From Bacteroidales bacterium (GTDB lineage Bacteria; Bacteroidota; Bacteroidia; Bacteroidales; UBA932), in NCBI GenBank assembly GCA_017617655.1, contig JAFZVU010000051.1, forward strand, positions 1 through 35,158: DNA of 35,158 nucleotides, given 5' to 3'. The notes below the pieces were generated by a model. It saw only the letters and a list, made by a program, of their open reading frames with translations. It was not told the DNA's origin and did not search any database. Positions 7,789 through 16,974 of the stretch are shown here, piece after piece; position 1 is the first letter of the stretch, and every line of letters starts with the position of its first letter. Made by a program: the position numbers and the translations under genes.

Positions 7789-9905
7789 AGGATGCGATAG
7801 ACAGGATATGCGGATACTACTCCGAGTCTGACGCCGCGGCTATCCGCCGTGCGTACGACCTTGCATGCACATCCCTCGAGGGTATGTTCCGCAGCAACAA
7901 TCACCCCTTCATCGAGCATCCCCTGGCAGTGGCTGAGATAGTGGCGGGCGAACTGGGACTCGGCGCCGACGCTGTTTCTGCAGTGTTCCTGCACGAGGCC
8001 AGCCGCCAGGACAACACTCGCCTCGACGCAGTGCGCGATTCCTTTGACAAGGCTGTCATAGACATGGCAGTCAGCCTCAACAAGATTTCCGAGATCAAGC
8101 CGAAGGACACCCGCCTGGAGGCCGACCGCTACCGCAAGCTGATTGCCTCTTATTCCAGCGATCCCAAGGTGTTCCTCATCAAGCTGGCCGACCGTCTGGA
8201 GATAATGCGCAACCTGAGCATGCTCAGCAAGTCCGACCAGATGCGAAAGAACGCCGAGACCATCCTGCTCTACGTGCCGCTGGCCCACCAGACCGGTGTC
8301 TACAACGTAAAGAGCGAGCTGGAAGACCTCTGGCTGAAATACGCCGACCCCGTGCAGTACAGGGCCATCTCCAATCAGCTCAAGGCCGGCGAGAAGGAGC
8401 GCGAAGCCCTCGTGAGGGAGTTCGTGCGCCCGCTCGAGGACAAGCTGAAGGCCAAGGGAATCAAATACACCCTGAAGGCCCGCACCAAGAGCGCCTATTC
8501 CATCTGGCGCAAGATGCAGGTGCAGGACATCCCGTTCAGCAAGGTTTACGACGTCTTCGCCATAAGGTTCATAATAGACGCACCCCTCGACAAGGAGAAA
8601 GACCTCTGCTGGGAGGTGTATTCCCTCGTGACTGAAGAGTACGAGCCGGACACCAGCCGCCTGCGCGACTGGATCACGGTGCCCAAGCCCAACGGCTACC
8701 AGTCTCTCCAGATCACTGTCAAGAACTCCCGCGGCCAGTTCCTGGAAGTTCAGATCCGCACAGAAAGGATGGATTACGAGGCTGAACTCGGCAGTGCAGC
8801 ACACTGGTCGTACAAAGGCGTGAAGAAGGAGGAGAGTCTGCGCAAATGGCTGGACATGGTTCACAGCCTCATCAGCGGCGCACCTCAGGAAAGCTACGAG
8901 CAGATAGACTCGGTCATCAACCAGGATGTGTTCGTCTTCACCCCCAACGGCGAGCTGCGTCAGCTCAAGGCCGGAGCTTCGGTGCTTGACTTCGCATTCG
9001 ACATCCACTCGAACATAGGCCTGCGCTGCGCCGGAGCCAAGATCGGCGGCAAGATGGTTCCCATCAAGGAAAAACTCAAGACCGGCGATGTAGTGGAGAT
9101 TCTCACCAACAAGAACCAGAAGCCGAGCCCCGGCTGGCTGGACTTCGTGGTGACTTCCAAGGCCCGCAACAAGATCAAGCAGCGCCTGAAGGAAGAGGAA
9201 AACAAGATGGCCCGCGAGGGCAAGCAGCTGCTGGAACGCAGGCTCAAGAACTGGAAGATGGAGCTTGCCGACGACGACCTGACTTATCTTGTCAAGAAAT
9301 ACAAATACAGGACTGCCAACGAGCTGTTTTCGGCGCTGGGTTCCGGTGCTGTCGACATCGCCGACATAAAGGCCTTCCTGCAGGACAAGGCGTCCCGCAT
9401 CCAGGAGGCTGTGGAGAGCCGCGTGACCCACACCCTGCGCAAGACCGATTCTTCCGACTATCTTGTGATCGGCGGTAACAAGTCTCTCAAGAACGTGGAC
9501 TACAAGATGGCCCGCTGCTGCAACCCGGTGTTCGGCGACGAGGTATTTGGCTTCGTGACCATCAATGACGGCATCAAGATCCACCGCATGTCATGCCCCA
9601 ACGCCGCAAGGCTGCTGACGCTCTATCCCCACAGGGTGCAGAAGGTGCGCTGGAAAGAAGACGCCAGCACCAACAGTTTCCAGACCACCCTGCGAGTCAT
9701 AGTTGAGTCGGATGCCGCTGTAAACGAAGTGATCTCGACTATAAGCAATTTCAAGGCTTCGATAAGGTCTTTCTTCGTGAAGGACGCCAAGGACGGCGAC
9801 AAGGAAGTCAGTGCGACCATATTCGTGCCGGGCAACCTCGAGCTCGACAAGATCATGGCTTCACTGAAGAAGCTAAAAGACCTGAGGCAGGTGACCAGAT
9901 TGTAG
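7785..9905 (+). CDS. RelA/SpoT-family (p)ppGpp synthetase with a degenerate hydrolase domain
   Basis: The 706-residue long RSH protein has the order HD-type domain (about 25-170), synthetase (about 220-345), TGS (about 381-443), zinc-finger/RIS region (MARCCNPVFGDEVFGF) and C-terminal ACT domain. The synthetase motifs are largely intact: TKSAYSIWRKM, VYDVFAIRF and EVQIRT (321-326). GYQSLH reads GYQSLQ (Gln309). In the HD domain the usual HDxxED reads HEASRQ (70-75) and LADRLHNMR reads LADRLEIMR, losing the Asp, Glu-Asp and Asn of hydrolase-active RSH enzymes. It is therefore predicted to make but not degrade (p)ppGpp, like RelA. ATGA overlap with uvrB and direct abutment with uvrA show translational coupling. 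Confidence 0.9.
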   Translation: MKDAIDRICGYYSESDAAAIRRAYDLACTSLEGMFRSNNHPFIEHPLAVAEIVAGELGLGADAVSAVFLHEASRQDNTRLDAVRDSFDKAVIDMAVSLNKISEIKPKDTRLEADRYRKLIASYSSDPKVFLIKLADRLEIMRNLSMLSKSDQMRKNAETILLYVPLAHQTGVYNVKSELEDLWLKYADPVQYRAISNQLKAGEKEREALVREFVRPLEDKLKAKGIKYTLKARTKSAYSIWRKMQVQDIPFSKVYDVFAIRFIIDAPLDKEKDLCWEVYSLVTEEYEPDTSRLRDWITVPKPNGYQSLQITVKNSRGQFLEVQIRTERMDYEAELGSAAHWSYKGVKKEESLRKWLDMVHSLISGAPQESYEQIDSVINQDVFVFTPNGELRQLKAGASVLDFAFDIHSNIGLRCAGAKIGGKMVPIKEKLKTGDVVEILTNKNQKPSPGWLDFVVTSKARNKIKQRLKEEENKMAREGKQLLERRLKNWKMELADDDLTYLVKKYKYRTANELFSALGSGAVDIADIKAFLQDKASRIQEAVESRVTHTLRKTDSSDYLVIGGNKSLKNVDYKMARCCNPVFGDEVFGFVTINDGIKIHRMSCPNAARLLTLYPHRVQKVRWKEDASTNSFQTTLRVIVESDAAVNEVISTISNFKASIRSFFVKDAKDGDKEVSATIFVPGNLELDKIMASLKKLKDLRQVTRL

Positions 9906-12692
9906 ATGGAGCAGCCGGGCAACATATTCATCAAAGGAGCAAGGGCCAATAACCTCAAGAACTTCGACCTCGCGATACCGCGAGGCAAGTTCATAGTGAT
10001 TACAGGCATCTCGGGCTCCGGCAAGTCATCGATTGCTTTCGACACCATATATGCCGAGGGTCACAGGCGCTTCGCGGAGAGCCTCTCTTCGTTCGCCCGC
10101 CAGTTCCTCGGCAGGATGACCAAGCCCGCCGTGGACTACATCACCGGAATTCCCCCTGCAATAGCAGTGGAGCAGAAGGTTAACACCACAAACCCCCGCA
10201 GTACCATAGCCACTACCACAGAGGTGTATGACTACCTGCGTCTGCTCTTCGTAAATGCCGGCCGCACCTATTCGCCCGTCAGCGGAAGGGAAGTGGTCTG
10301 CGACACTGCCAAGAGCGTGCTGGACTATCTGCTGACGCTGGGAGAAGGCGCCGTGGCTCTGATAGCTTCCAGGATAGACTGCGATGCTTCCGGAGCCGTG
10401 GAGATGCTGCTCTCCCTCAAGGAAGAGGGCTTCTCAAGGCTTGTGAATGTGGCCGACGGCTCGTTCTTCAAGATTGACGAGCTGCTGTCCTCAGGGCAGA
10501 AAAACGGCCTGGAAGGCACCGCTCTGCTCATCGACAGGGTGACGGTGGCCGACGATGACGATTTCCGCTCCAGGGTGCTCGATTCCGTGCAGACGGCGTT
10601 CGCGAAGGGCAAGGGTTACATATACGCAGGAACTGCAGCCCAGATGCGCTCCTTCTCCAATATTTTCGAGGCCGACGGCATAGTGTTCGAAGAGCCTACC
10701 GAGAATTTCTTCAGCTACAACAGCCCGCTGGGCGCCTGCCCGGTCTGCGGCGGTTATGGCAAGATACTCGGCATCGACGAGAATCTGGTGGTGCCGAATC
10801 CCACCCTGAGCGTCTACGAAGGGGCGATAGCGTGCTGGAGGGGAGACGTTATGGGACACTGCCTCGACCAGCTGGTGGAGAATGCCTACATCTTCGACTT
10901 TCCGATCCACAAGCCTTATAAAGACCTCACCCGCGAGCAGAAAGACCTCCTGTGGGAGGGCAACGAGTATTTCGACGGCATCAACACCTTCTTCGAGTGG
11001 GTGCGCAAGAACCGCTACAAGATACAGTTCAACTACATGCTGAGCCGCTACACCGGCAAGACTGTCTGCCGTGCCTGCGGAGGTACCCGCCTGCGCAAGG
11101 AAGCCCTCTACGTCCGCGTAGGCGGCAAGAACATCGCCGAGGTGATGGACATGCAGATAAGCGACCTGAAGGAATACCTCGACTCTCTCGACAGCCTGCT
11201 GACAGACTATGAGAAGGCCAAGGTCGCAGTGCCGCTGAAAGAGCTGAAGATGAGGGTAGGCTATATGCTGGAAGTGGGGCTGGGCTATCTGACCATGTCC
11301 CGCCCGTCCAACACCCTGAGCGGCGGCGAAAGCCAGCGCATCAACCTTGTCAGCTCGCTGGGCAACAATCTCGTTGGCTCCCTCTACATCCTCGACGAGC
11401 CGAGCATCGGCCTGCATTCGCGCGACACGGAGAGGCTGATCGGCGTCCTCAAGAGGCTCCGCGACCTGGGGAATACAGTGATAGTGGTGGAGCATGACGA
11501 GCAGATAATCAGGGCGGCCGACATGCTGATAGACGTCGGGCCTTACGCCGGCCTCTACGGAGGACAGATTGTGTACCAGGGCCTTCCGGACGGCAGCGGC
11601 AGCTACAACGGCGATTCTATTACAATCGACTATCTGCAGGGCCGCAGGACCAAATATATGCCTGCCGCCAAGAGGCCTTGGAAACATTATATAGAGATCT
11701 GCGGAGCTGCCGAGAACAATCTGAAAAACATATCTGTCCGCTTCCCCCTCAACTGCCTGGCCGTGGTGACCGGAGTGAGCGGCAGCGGCAAGTCGTCGCT
11801 GGTGGGGGATATCCTCTATCCGGCCGTCTACCGCCATATCAACCAGATAGGAGGCAGACCCGGGGCGTACCGTGAACTTAAGGGCGACCTGGGCAGGATC
11901 ACATCGATAGAATATGTCGACCAAAACCCCATAGGCAAGAGCAGCCGCTCCAACCCCGTGACCTATCTGAAGGTCTACGATGATATCCGTAAGTTGTTCT
12001 CCGAGCAGCCGTACGCCAAGATGAACGGCTTCGGCCACTCCCATTTCTCGTTCAACATCGACGGAGGCCGCTGCCCCGACTGCCAGGGAGAGGGCGTGAT
12101 CCGCATACAGATGCAGTTCATGGCCGACGTCACCATGGTGTGCGAGAGCTGCGGCGGACACCGCTTCATGCCCGAGATCCTCGAAGTCCGCTACAAGGAC
12201 AAGAACATCGACGACGTGCTGAACATGAGCGTGCGAGAGGCGGTCGAGTTCTTCTCGGCCCAGGAAGATGCCGCCGCCAAGAGGATAGCCGAGAAGTTGC
12301 AGCCCCTGGTAGACGTCGGGCTGGCTTATCTCAAACTGGGACAGAGCAGCAGCACGCTGAGCGGCGGTGAGAGCCAGCGCATCAAACTGGCTTCATTCCT
12401 TGGCAAGGATGCATCGGCAAAGGAGCATATCCTTTTCATCTTCGACGAGCCCACCACAGGCCTTCATTTCTATGACATAGAGAAGCTGCTAAAGTCGTTC
12501 GACGCCCTCATAGCGAAAGGCCACTCGATAATAGTGGTAGAGCACAATTTGGATGTCATCAGGGCTGCGGACTGGATCATAGAACTGGGTCCGGATGCGG
12601 GAGACAAGGGTGGAGAGCTTATTTTCGAGGGAACGCCCGAAGATCTGGCGAAGCATCCTGAATTCCCTACCGGCAAGGCCCTGCAGGGATAA
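9906..12692 (+). CDS. uvrA: Excinuclease ABC subunit A (UvrA)
   Basis: This 928-residue tandem ABC ATPase loads UvrB at DNA damage. Walker A motifs are GISGSGKSS (near residue 36) and GVSGSGKSS; the signature motifs are NTLSGGESQRINL and STLSGGESQRIKL, each followed by a Walker B (YILDEPSIGLH, FIFDEPTTGLH). The second zinc module is complete (CPDC and CESC). The first keeps CPVC after FFSYNSPLGA but lacks the upstream CxxC: the position reads IFEADGIVFEEP. I recall this variant in one of two UvrA types found in Bacteroidetes. The UvrB-binding insert (about 120-250) is present. Its ATG directly follows the rsh stop. It converges with the SirB1-like gene, with four bases between the stops. Confidence 0.93.
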   Translation: MEQPGNIFIKGARANNLKNFDLAIPRGKFIVITGISGSGKSSIAFDTIYAEGHRRFAESLSSFARQFLGRMTKPAVDYITGIPPAIAVEQKVNTTNPRSTIATTTEVYDYLRLLFVNAGRTYSPVSGREVVCDTAKSVLDYLLTLGEGAVALIASRIDCDASGAVEMLLSLKEEGFSRLVNVADGSFFKIDELLSSGQKNGLEGTALLIDRVTVADDDDFRSRVLDSVQTAFAKGKGYIYAGTAAQMRSFSNIFEADGIVFEEPTENFFSYNSPLGACPVCGGYGKILGIDENLVVPNPTLSVYEGAIACWRGDVMGHCLDQLVENAYIFDFPIHKPYKDLTREQKDLLWEGNEYFDGINTFFEWVRKNRYKIQFNYMLSRYTGKTVCRACGGTRLRKEALYVRVGGKNIAEVMDMQISDLKEYLDSLDSLLTDYEKAKVAVPLKELKMRVGYMLEVGLGYLTMSRPSNTLSGGESQRINLVSSLGNNLVGSLYILDEPSIGLHSRDTERLIGVLKRLRDLGNTVIVVEHDEQIIRAADMLIDVGPYAGLYGGQIVYQGLPDGSGSYNGDSITIDYLQGRRTKYMPAAKRPWKHYIEICGAAENNLKNISVRFPLNCLAVVTGVSGSGKSSLVGDILYPAVYRHINQIGGRPGAYRELKGDLGRITSIEYVDQNPIGKSSRSNPVTYLKVYDDIRKLFSEQPYAKMNGFGHSHFSFNIDGGRCPDCQGEGVIRIQMQFMADVTMVCESCGGHRFMPEILEVRYKDKNIDDVLNMSVREAVEFFSAQEDAAAKRIAEKLQPLVDVGLAYLKLGQSSSTLSGGESQRIKLASFLGKDASAKEHILFIFDEPTTGLHFYDIEKLLKSFDALIAKGHSIIVVEHNLDVIRAADWIIELGPDAGDKGGELIFEGTPEDLAKHPEFPTGKALQG

Positions 12693-12696
12693 CGCG

Positions 12697-13581
12697 CTAT
12701 TCGTCGTCTTCGTCTATGACCATGTAGCGCTGGTTGCCGAAATATCCCATGGCTTTGCCCAGCAGTTCCACCATATCTTTATTCCCCTTCTGGTCGTAAT
12801 AGAACGCGATGAGCTCCATGTACATGGTCAGGATGGTGGCGTCTTTCTTTATGACCATGGTCGAAGGGTCGAGGTCCAGTCCCTGCACCGACATCATGGT
12901 GGTCAGGCTGTCCTGCAGGAAGATTTCTCCCTTGTGGAAGACGTTGAGGTAGAAGAGAATCTTGCCGTTTTCTACGTATACCGGTACGAATCCGCCCTTG
13001 AAGCAGAGCGGGTAGACGGGCAGCCCGGCTGCGTGGGCCACTGCGAAGTAGAGCACGGAGATGGCGACAGGGTTGCCCTTGCGCTTTTCTATGACATTAG
13101 TGAAGAGGGAGTTGTCTTCCGAGAAAGAGAAGGGGTCGGTGGTGGCGAAATGGTATCTGTTGTAGAAGATATGGTTCAGTATGCGGGCGTTCTCCACGGC
13201 GGTCTTGTCTTCCGAGGTCTCGCTCATGATTTCGCCGATCAGGGGGATAAGGTCGTCATAGAACGCGGCCCTCTTGTAACCCGGCGTCAGCAGGGCGCTG
13301 ATAAGGTAGGCCCCTTCCAGCAGGGTGGCCTCTTCCTTCTTCGCGAGAGCGGCGTACTGCTCCAGCTGGTCCAGCACCGAAGCGGCACTGTAATATATGA
13401 ACTTGCGGTTGATGGCATCCCTGCGGGCCTCGTCCTTTGTGTCGACCGCCATGTTGCGGAGCGCGTCGAGGAGTTCAGGGCCGCCCTGCCGGAGCTTCTT
13501 GTCCAGCGCGGAGGCAACCTGTACGTCCGGGTCGTCGAACAGGTCGACAAGGTATTCGAGGTCTTTGGTGTCTGTCGTCAT
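12697..13581 (-). CDS. SirB1-family transglutaminase-like protein
   Basis: The 294-residue protein matches the SirB1/transglutaminase-like 9 family. The N-terminal half is helical (residues about 5-140). The core reads NSLFTNVIEKRKGNPVAISV, followed by LYFAVAHAAGLPVYPLCFKG, corresponding to the family pattern of a long helix then a strand. The catalytic cysteine of true transglutaminases is not evident at this position, so activity is doubtful; members have no settled function. No signal peptide is seen, so it should be cytoplasmic. The ATG overlaps the stop of the phosphorylase gene (ATGA at 13578-13581), which shows translational coupling. The acidic tail ends IDEDDE. Confidence 0.8.
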   Translation of the reverse strand: MTTDTKDLEYLVDLFDDPDVQVASALDKKLRQGGPELLDALRNMAVDTKDEARRDAINRKFIYYSAASVLDQLEQYAALAKKEEATLLEGAYLISALLTPGYKRAAFYDDLIPLIGEIMSETSEDKTAVENARILNHIFYNRYHFATTDPFSFSEDNSLFTNVIEKRKGNPVAISVLYFAVAHAAGLPVYPLCFKGGFVPVYVENGKILFYLNVFHKGEIFLQDSLTTMMSVQGLDLDPSTMVIKKDATILTMYMELIAFYYDQKGNKDMVELLGKAMGYFGNQRYMVIDEDDE

Positions 13582-14453
13582 GCGGTGAGTGAATCCAGTG
13601 CGTAAACTATGAGATTTTCGATGTACGGCTTGTAGTCGGGAATGCTTTCGAGGCGGAAGCGGTTGGCAATGGCGCAGCAGATTGTGGCTGCATGGTGGCC
13701 CAGCAGGGAGGCGATGCCGACTATGGCGGAGTTCTCCATCTCGATGTTGGTCATCTTGACACCATTGTATTCGAACGTCTCGAGTTTTGCTATGAAATCG
13801 GGGATGGTGAGGCCCATGCGGACAGAGCGGCCCTGGGGACCGTAGAAGCCCGGAGCGGACATCGTTATGCCTCTGGCGCAGCCGGGGAACTTGTCAAGGA
13901 TGTCCTTGCTTGACCATACGCAGTAGGGGGTGGCAAGACGGGGAGCCCAGCCCATGTGCTCCATGAAGGCTTTCTCCATGCCGCTGTCGCTGACCTTGTC
14001 GCCGCCTTCATACCAGTTGAGTAGGCCGTCGATGCCCAGGCCGACTTCCGAGAGGACGAAACCTCCGAGCGGGATGTCGGGGCGGACACAGCCGCAGGTG
14101 CCGATGCGGAGGATCTGCAGGGCCTTGTGGCTTTCCTTCTGCTGCCTGGTTGCAAAATCTATGTTGGCCAGGGCGTCCAGCTCGTTCATCACTATGTCGA
14201 TGTTGTCGGTGCCGATGCCAGTCGACATCACGGTGATTGCTTTGCCGTGGTATCTGCCGGTGATAGTATGGAATTCCCTCGAAGCTTTGTCGCAGACTAT
14301 GCTGCCTTCGTCGAAGTATTTGGCTATGGCAGGGACGCGGTTCTGGTCGCCCACCAGTATTACGGTGTCGGCCAGGTCTTCCGGCAGGATGTGGAGGTGG
14401 AATACAGAGCCGTCGGAATTGATTATAAGTTCAGATTCAGGAATTCTTCTCAT
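13578..14453 (-). CDS. Nucleoside phosphorylase, probably uridine phosphorylase
   Basis: The 291-residue protein is a member of the NP-I family, which cleaves nucleosides with phosphate to base plus ribose 1-phosphate. Motifs are VILVGDQNRVPAIAKYFD (phosphate-binding N-terminal loop), STGIGTDNIDIVMNEL, RIGTCGCVRPDIPLGGFVLS and NIEMENSAIVGIASLLGHHA, the ribose-binding EMExS motif. It is longer than E. coli Udp (about 253 residues). The pyrimidine preference is inferred from overall resemblance to Bacteroidetes uridine phosphorylases and is not certain. It overlaps the upstream DUF4293 gene by 17 bp and the downstream SirB1-like gene by 4 bp, so the three form one operon. Confidence 0.82.
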   Translation of the reverse strand: MRRIPESELIINSDGSVFHLHILPEDLADTVILVGDQNRVPAIAKYFDEGSIVCDKASREFHTITGRYHGKAITVMSTGIGTDNIDIVMNELDALANIDFATRQQKESHKALQILRIGTCGCVRPDIPLGGFVLSEVGLGIDGLLNWYEGGDKVSDSGMEKAFMEHMGWAPRLATPYCVWSSKDILDKFPGCARGITMSAPGFYGPQGRSVRMGLTIPDFIAKLETFEYNGVKMTNIEMENSAIVGIASLLGHHAATICCAIANRFRLESIPDYKPYIENLIVYALDSLTA

Positions 14454-14922
14454 GTTCTTGCTGGTATTTTTTAATCTTGCCGTTTTTCTTGCTCTTGCGC
14501 AGGATGTGGTACGCTATCACTTCCGACTCGTCGCGCCAGATGTATCTGATGGCGATCAGCAGCAGTATCACGCAGACGATGGGGAATAGAGTGGGGACGG
14601 TGAACTTGTACACGCTCTTGAACTGGAAGTAATACACCAGGATCCAGGCCTGATATGCGATCAGCAGCAGTATGTTTATTATGCAGATGCGTATCTGCAG
14701 TATCCTCGCCTTGTAGTAGAAGATCGCAATCACGCTCAGCACCATAGTCACGAAGGTGAAGATTATGAACTGCGAGCGGTTCACGAACTTGATGGCATAG
14801 CGGGTGAGTTCCTGGCCCCCGTCTGCGTCAGGCACCATGACATAGCACATGTCAGCGCAGAACATCGATATCAGAAGTCCCGCGCAGATGAGCAGAAGCA
14901 GGGTCTGGAAACGTTGCCACAT
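14437..14922 (-). CDS. DUF4293 membrane protein
   Basis: The 161-residue integral membrane protein has four hydrophobic segments (about 5-25, 50-68, 75-97 and 108-126). It opens with MWQRFQTLLLLICAGLLISM, the characteristic start of Bacteroidetes DUF4293 proteins (M-x-QR-x-Q-T). The C-terminal part is lysine-rich (KSKKNGKIKKYQQEHEKNS) and probably cytoplasmic. The family is confined to Bacteroidetes as far as I know and has no assigned function. First gene of an operon with the nucleoside phosphorylase; its promoter box is at 14945-14952. Confidence 0.8.
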   Translation of the reverse strand: MWQRFQTLLLLICAGLLISMFCADMCYVMVPDADGGQELTRYAIKFVNRSQFIIFTFVTMVLSVIAIFYYKARILQIRICIINILLLIAYQAWILVYYFQFKSVYKFTVPTLFPIVCVILLLIAIRYIWRDESEVIAYHILRKSKKNGKIKKYQQEHEKNS

Positions 14923-14944
14923 ACAGTATATCCGCTAATTCGTA

Positions 14945-14952
14945 CAAATTTA
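14945..14952 (-). promoter_or_regulatory. -7 box upstream of the DUF4293 operon
   Basis: The minus strand reads TAAATTTG, a full match to TAnnTTTG, 22 nt before the ATG at 14922. Confidence 0.65.
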
Positions 14953-14973
14953 ATAAAAAAACCTTGAAGGGTG

Positions 14974-16974
14974 CTACTGCTGCTCGGTGCAGTACTTCTT
15001 GATGACGCTGTAGGCGTCAGCTATGCCGAGTTCGCCGGCCTTGCTCATGTCGAGACAGCCCTTCTCCTTGTCCTTGAGGAATATCAGCACCAGTCCGCGG
15101 TTGTAGTATGCTTCCGGCAGGTAAGGGTAGAGGTCGAGAGCTTTGGTGTACTGGCTGATGGCAGTCAGCATGTCTTCGCTGAGGCAGAACAGGTTGCCGA
15201 GGTTATAGTAGGTGTAGGGGAAGTCGGGGGCCACCTCGGCGGCCTTCATGAAATCGCTTATGGCTGCGGAGTAGTCGTAGGTCCTGATGGTGCTGTTGTC
15301 GGAAACCGTCACCCTGGTGGAAGCCGAGTTGTCGAGCGACAGCACGCGGATGTTGTTGTCCATAGACGATATGAAATCGGTCATGTCGGCCTGCAGGACT
15401 CCGCGGTTGATGTAGAGGAATTCATTGTCAGGCTCCTTACCTACAGCTTCGTTGTAGCAGGCCATGGCGGTGTTGAACTGGCTCTGCCCGGTTTCGAGCA
15501 GGGCTTTCGCGAACAGGTTTCCGACCGTCTTGCCTGTCAGCACTTCATGGTTCACCGCAGCTAGCTTTGCGGGAATGTTATCGACGGTGATATCCTTGTC
15601 AGTTGTCAGGACGACATCGAGGGGCACTTCGGCATAGAAGCCGTCGAGCTTCTCGTACTGGAGCTTGCGGGCCAGCGCCGTAAGGTCGGTGATGACCTTC
15701 TCGCCTGAGACTGCGAATCTGTACAGAGGCTTGAGCCCTATGTCGACGTCGCGATACTGCAGCAGTTCGTTGTCGAAATTCTTCTTGGCGAAGTCGGCGT
15801 CGAAATCGATCAGGTGGCTGTAGCTCTGGGTGGTATCGGCGAAGGCTTCATATCCTTCCTTGGTGGAAGTGTTCTGCTGGTATTCCCTTATCTTGGCCCT
15901 GGCGGTCTCGTAGTCTCTCTCCGATGCGGCCCACTGTCCGAGCATGTTCCTCGCGTAAGCCCGGTTCATATAGGCCTTGGCGAAGTCGGGATAGAGTTCG
16001 ATGGCCTTGGTGTAATCGTTTATGGCACTCTCGTAACGGCGCATCTCGAGGAAGACCGAAGCTCTGTTGAAATAGGCCAGCACGTTCTCGGAGTTTATGT
16101 TGATGACGCGGTCGTAGTCGTCCAGCGCCTTCTGGAAATCTCCGATCTGGGAATAGATCAAGGCCCTGTTGTATAGGGTAAGTGCGTTGCCCGGGTCGTC
16201 CCTCAGCACTTTATCGAGGTCGTCCAGCGCTCCCTGGATGTCCTTGTTGTCATATTTCATCAGGCCGCGGTTGAAGTAAGCCAGTGTGTTGGTGCTGTCG
16301 AGCTGGATGGCGGTGTTGAGGTCGTCTATGGCATCGTCGTACTGCTCGCGGAGGGCGTAGATGCGGGCGCGGCGGACATACGATTCAGCATCATAACGGT
16401 CAAGCTTGATGGCCATGTTGTAGTTGTCGAGGGCTTTAGTGGTGTCGCCCATGAAGAGGTAGCTGGCTCCGCGGTTGAGGTAGGCGGCGCCGTCCTCGGG
16501 TTCGTTGCGGATGTAGCGGTCGAAATCTTCCACCGCCTTCTCGAACTGTTGCGACATGAAATACACTACTCCGCGGCTGAAGTAAAGGCCGGTGTAGCCC
16601 GGACGCAGGCTCACTGCGGTGGCCAGGTCTTGCAGGGCCTCGACATATTTGCCGCTCTGGCTGCGGGCGATGGCGCGGTAGTGATATCCGAGGGTGTATA
16701 TGGGGTTTTTCTGAAGCGTCAGGTCGAAGTCCTTTTCAGCTCCCGTGAAATCGCCGAGGTCGTACTTGGCGACTCCGCGGAAGAAAAACGCCTCGTAGTC
16801 TGTAGTGTCGAGTCTCGAGAGCACGTTGAAGCTCGCGATGGCGTCGGCGTACTTGCCGTCGGCCAGGGCTCTGCGGCCACGCATGTAGAAGTGGTCGGGG
16901 TTGTACTGCGCCGAGGCCGTGAAGCAGGCCGCGAGGCAGCACAGGGTGAGCATTATGTGTCTTCTCAAGGACAT
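14974..16974 (-). CDS. Exported tetratricopeptide-repeat protein
   Basis: The 666-residue protein begins with a signal sequence (MSLRRHIMLTLCCLAACFTASAQ). Cleavage after SA|Q by signal peptidase I, or a lipobox LAAC at Cys17, are both possible. From about residue 25 to 345 there are consecutive TPR units with the A-x-x-x-Y/F...A-x-x-D pattern (for example YLNRGASYLFMGDTTKALDN and AYFNRGLMKYDNKDIQGALD). A non-TPR segment (about 350-490) follows, then further TPRs to the C-terminus. TPR arrays bind partner proteins; this one probably acts in the periplasm or at the outer membrane. It overlaps the M28 peptidase stop by one base (TAATG), so the two are coupled and may work together on exported substrates. 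Confidence 0.85.
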   Translation of the reverse strand: MSLRRHIMLTLCCLAACFTASAQYNPDHFYMRGRRALADGKYADAIASFNVLSRLDTTDYEAFFFRGVAKYDLGDFTGAEKDFDLTLQKNPIYTLGYHYRAIARSQSGKYVEALQDLATAVSLRPGYTGLYFSRGVVYFMSQQFEKAVEDFDRYIRNEPEDGAAYLNRGASYLFMGDTTKALDNYNMAIKLDRYDAESYVRRARIYALREQYDDAIDDLNTAIQLDSTNTLAYFNRGLMKYDNKDIQGALDDLDKVLRDDPGNALTLYNRALIYSQIGDFQKALDDYDRVININSENVLAYFNRASVFLEMRRYESAINDYTKAIELYPDFAKAYMNRAYARNMLGQWAASERDYETARAKIREYQQNTSTKEGYEAFADTTQSYSHLIDFDADFAKKNFDNELLQYRDVDIGLKPLYRFAVSGEKVITDLTALARKLQYEKLDGFYAEVPLDVVLTTDKDITVDNIPAKLAAVNHEVLTGKTVGNLFAKALLETGQSQFNTAMACYNEAVGKEPDNEFLYINRGVLQADMTDFISSMDNNIRVLSLDNSASTRVTVSDNSTIRTYDYSAAISDFMKAAEVAPDFPYTYYNLGNLFCLSEDMLTAISQYTKALDLYPYLPEAYYNRGLVLIFLKDKEKGCLDMSKAGELGIADAYSVIKKYCTEQQ

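Noticed and set aside
7716-9584. A 622-codon open frame on the minus strand opposite the RSH gene
   Set aside because: It is antisense to a clear RSH gene, its translation has no recognisable motif, and long antisense frames are expected opposite GC-rich coding DNA. The same holds for 12161-10491 opposite uvrA and 7209-6208 opposite uvrB.
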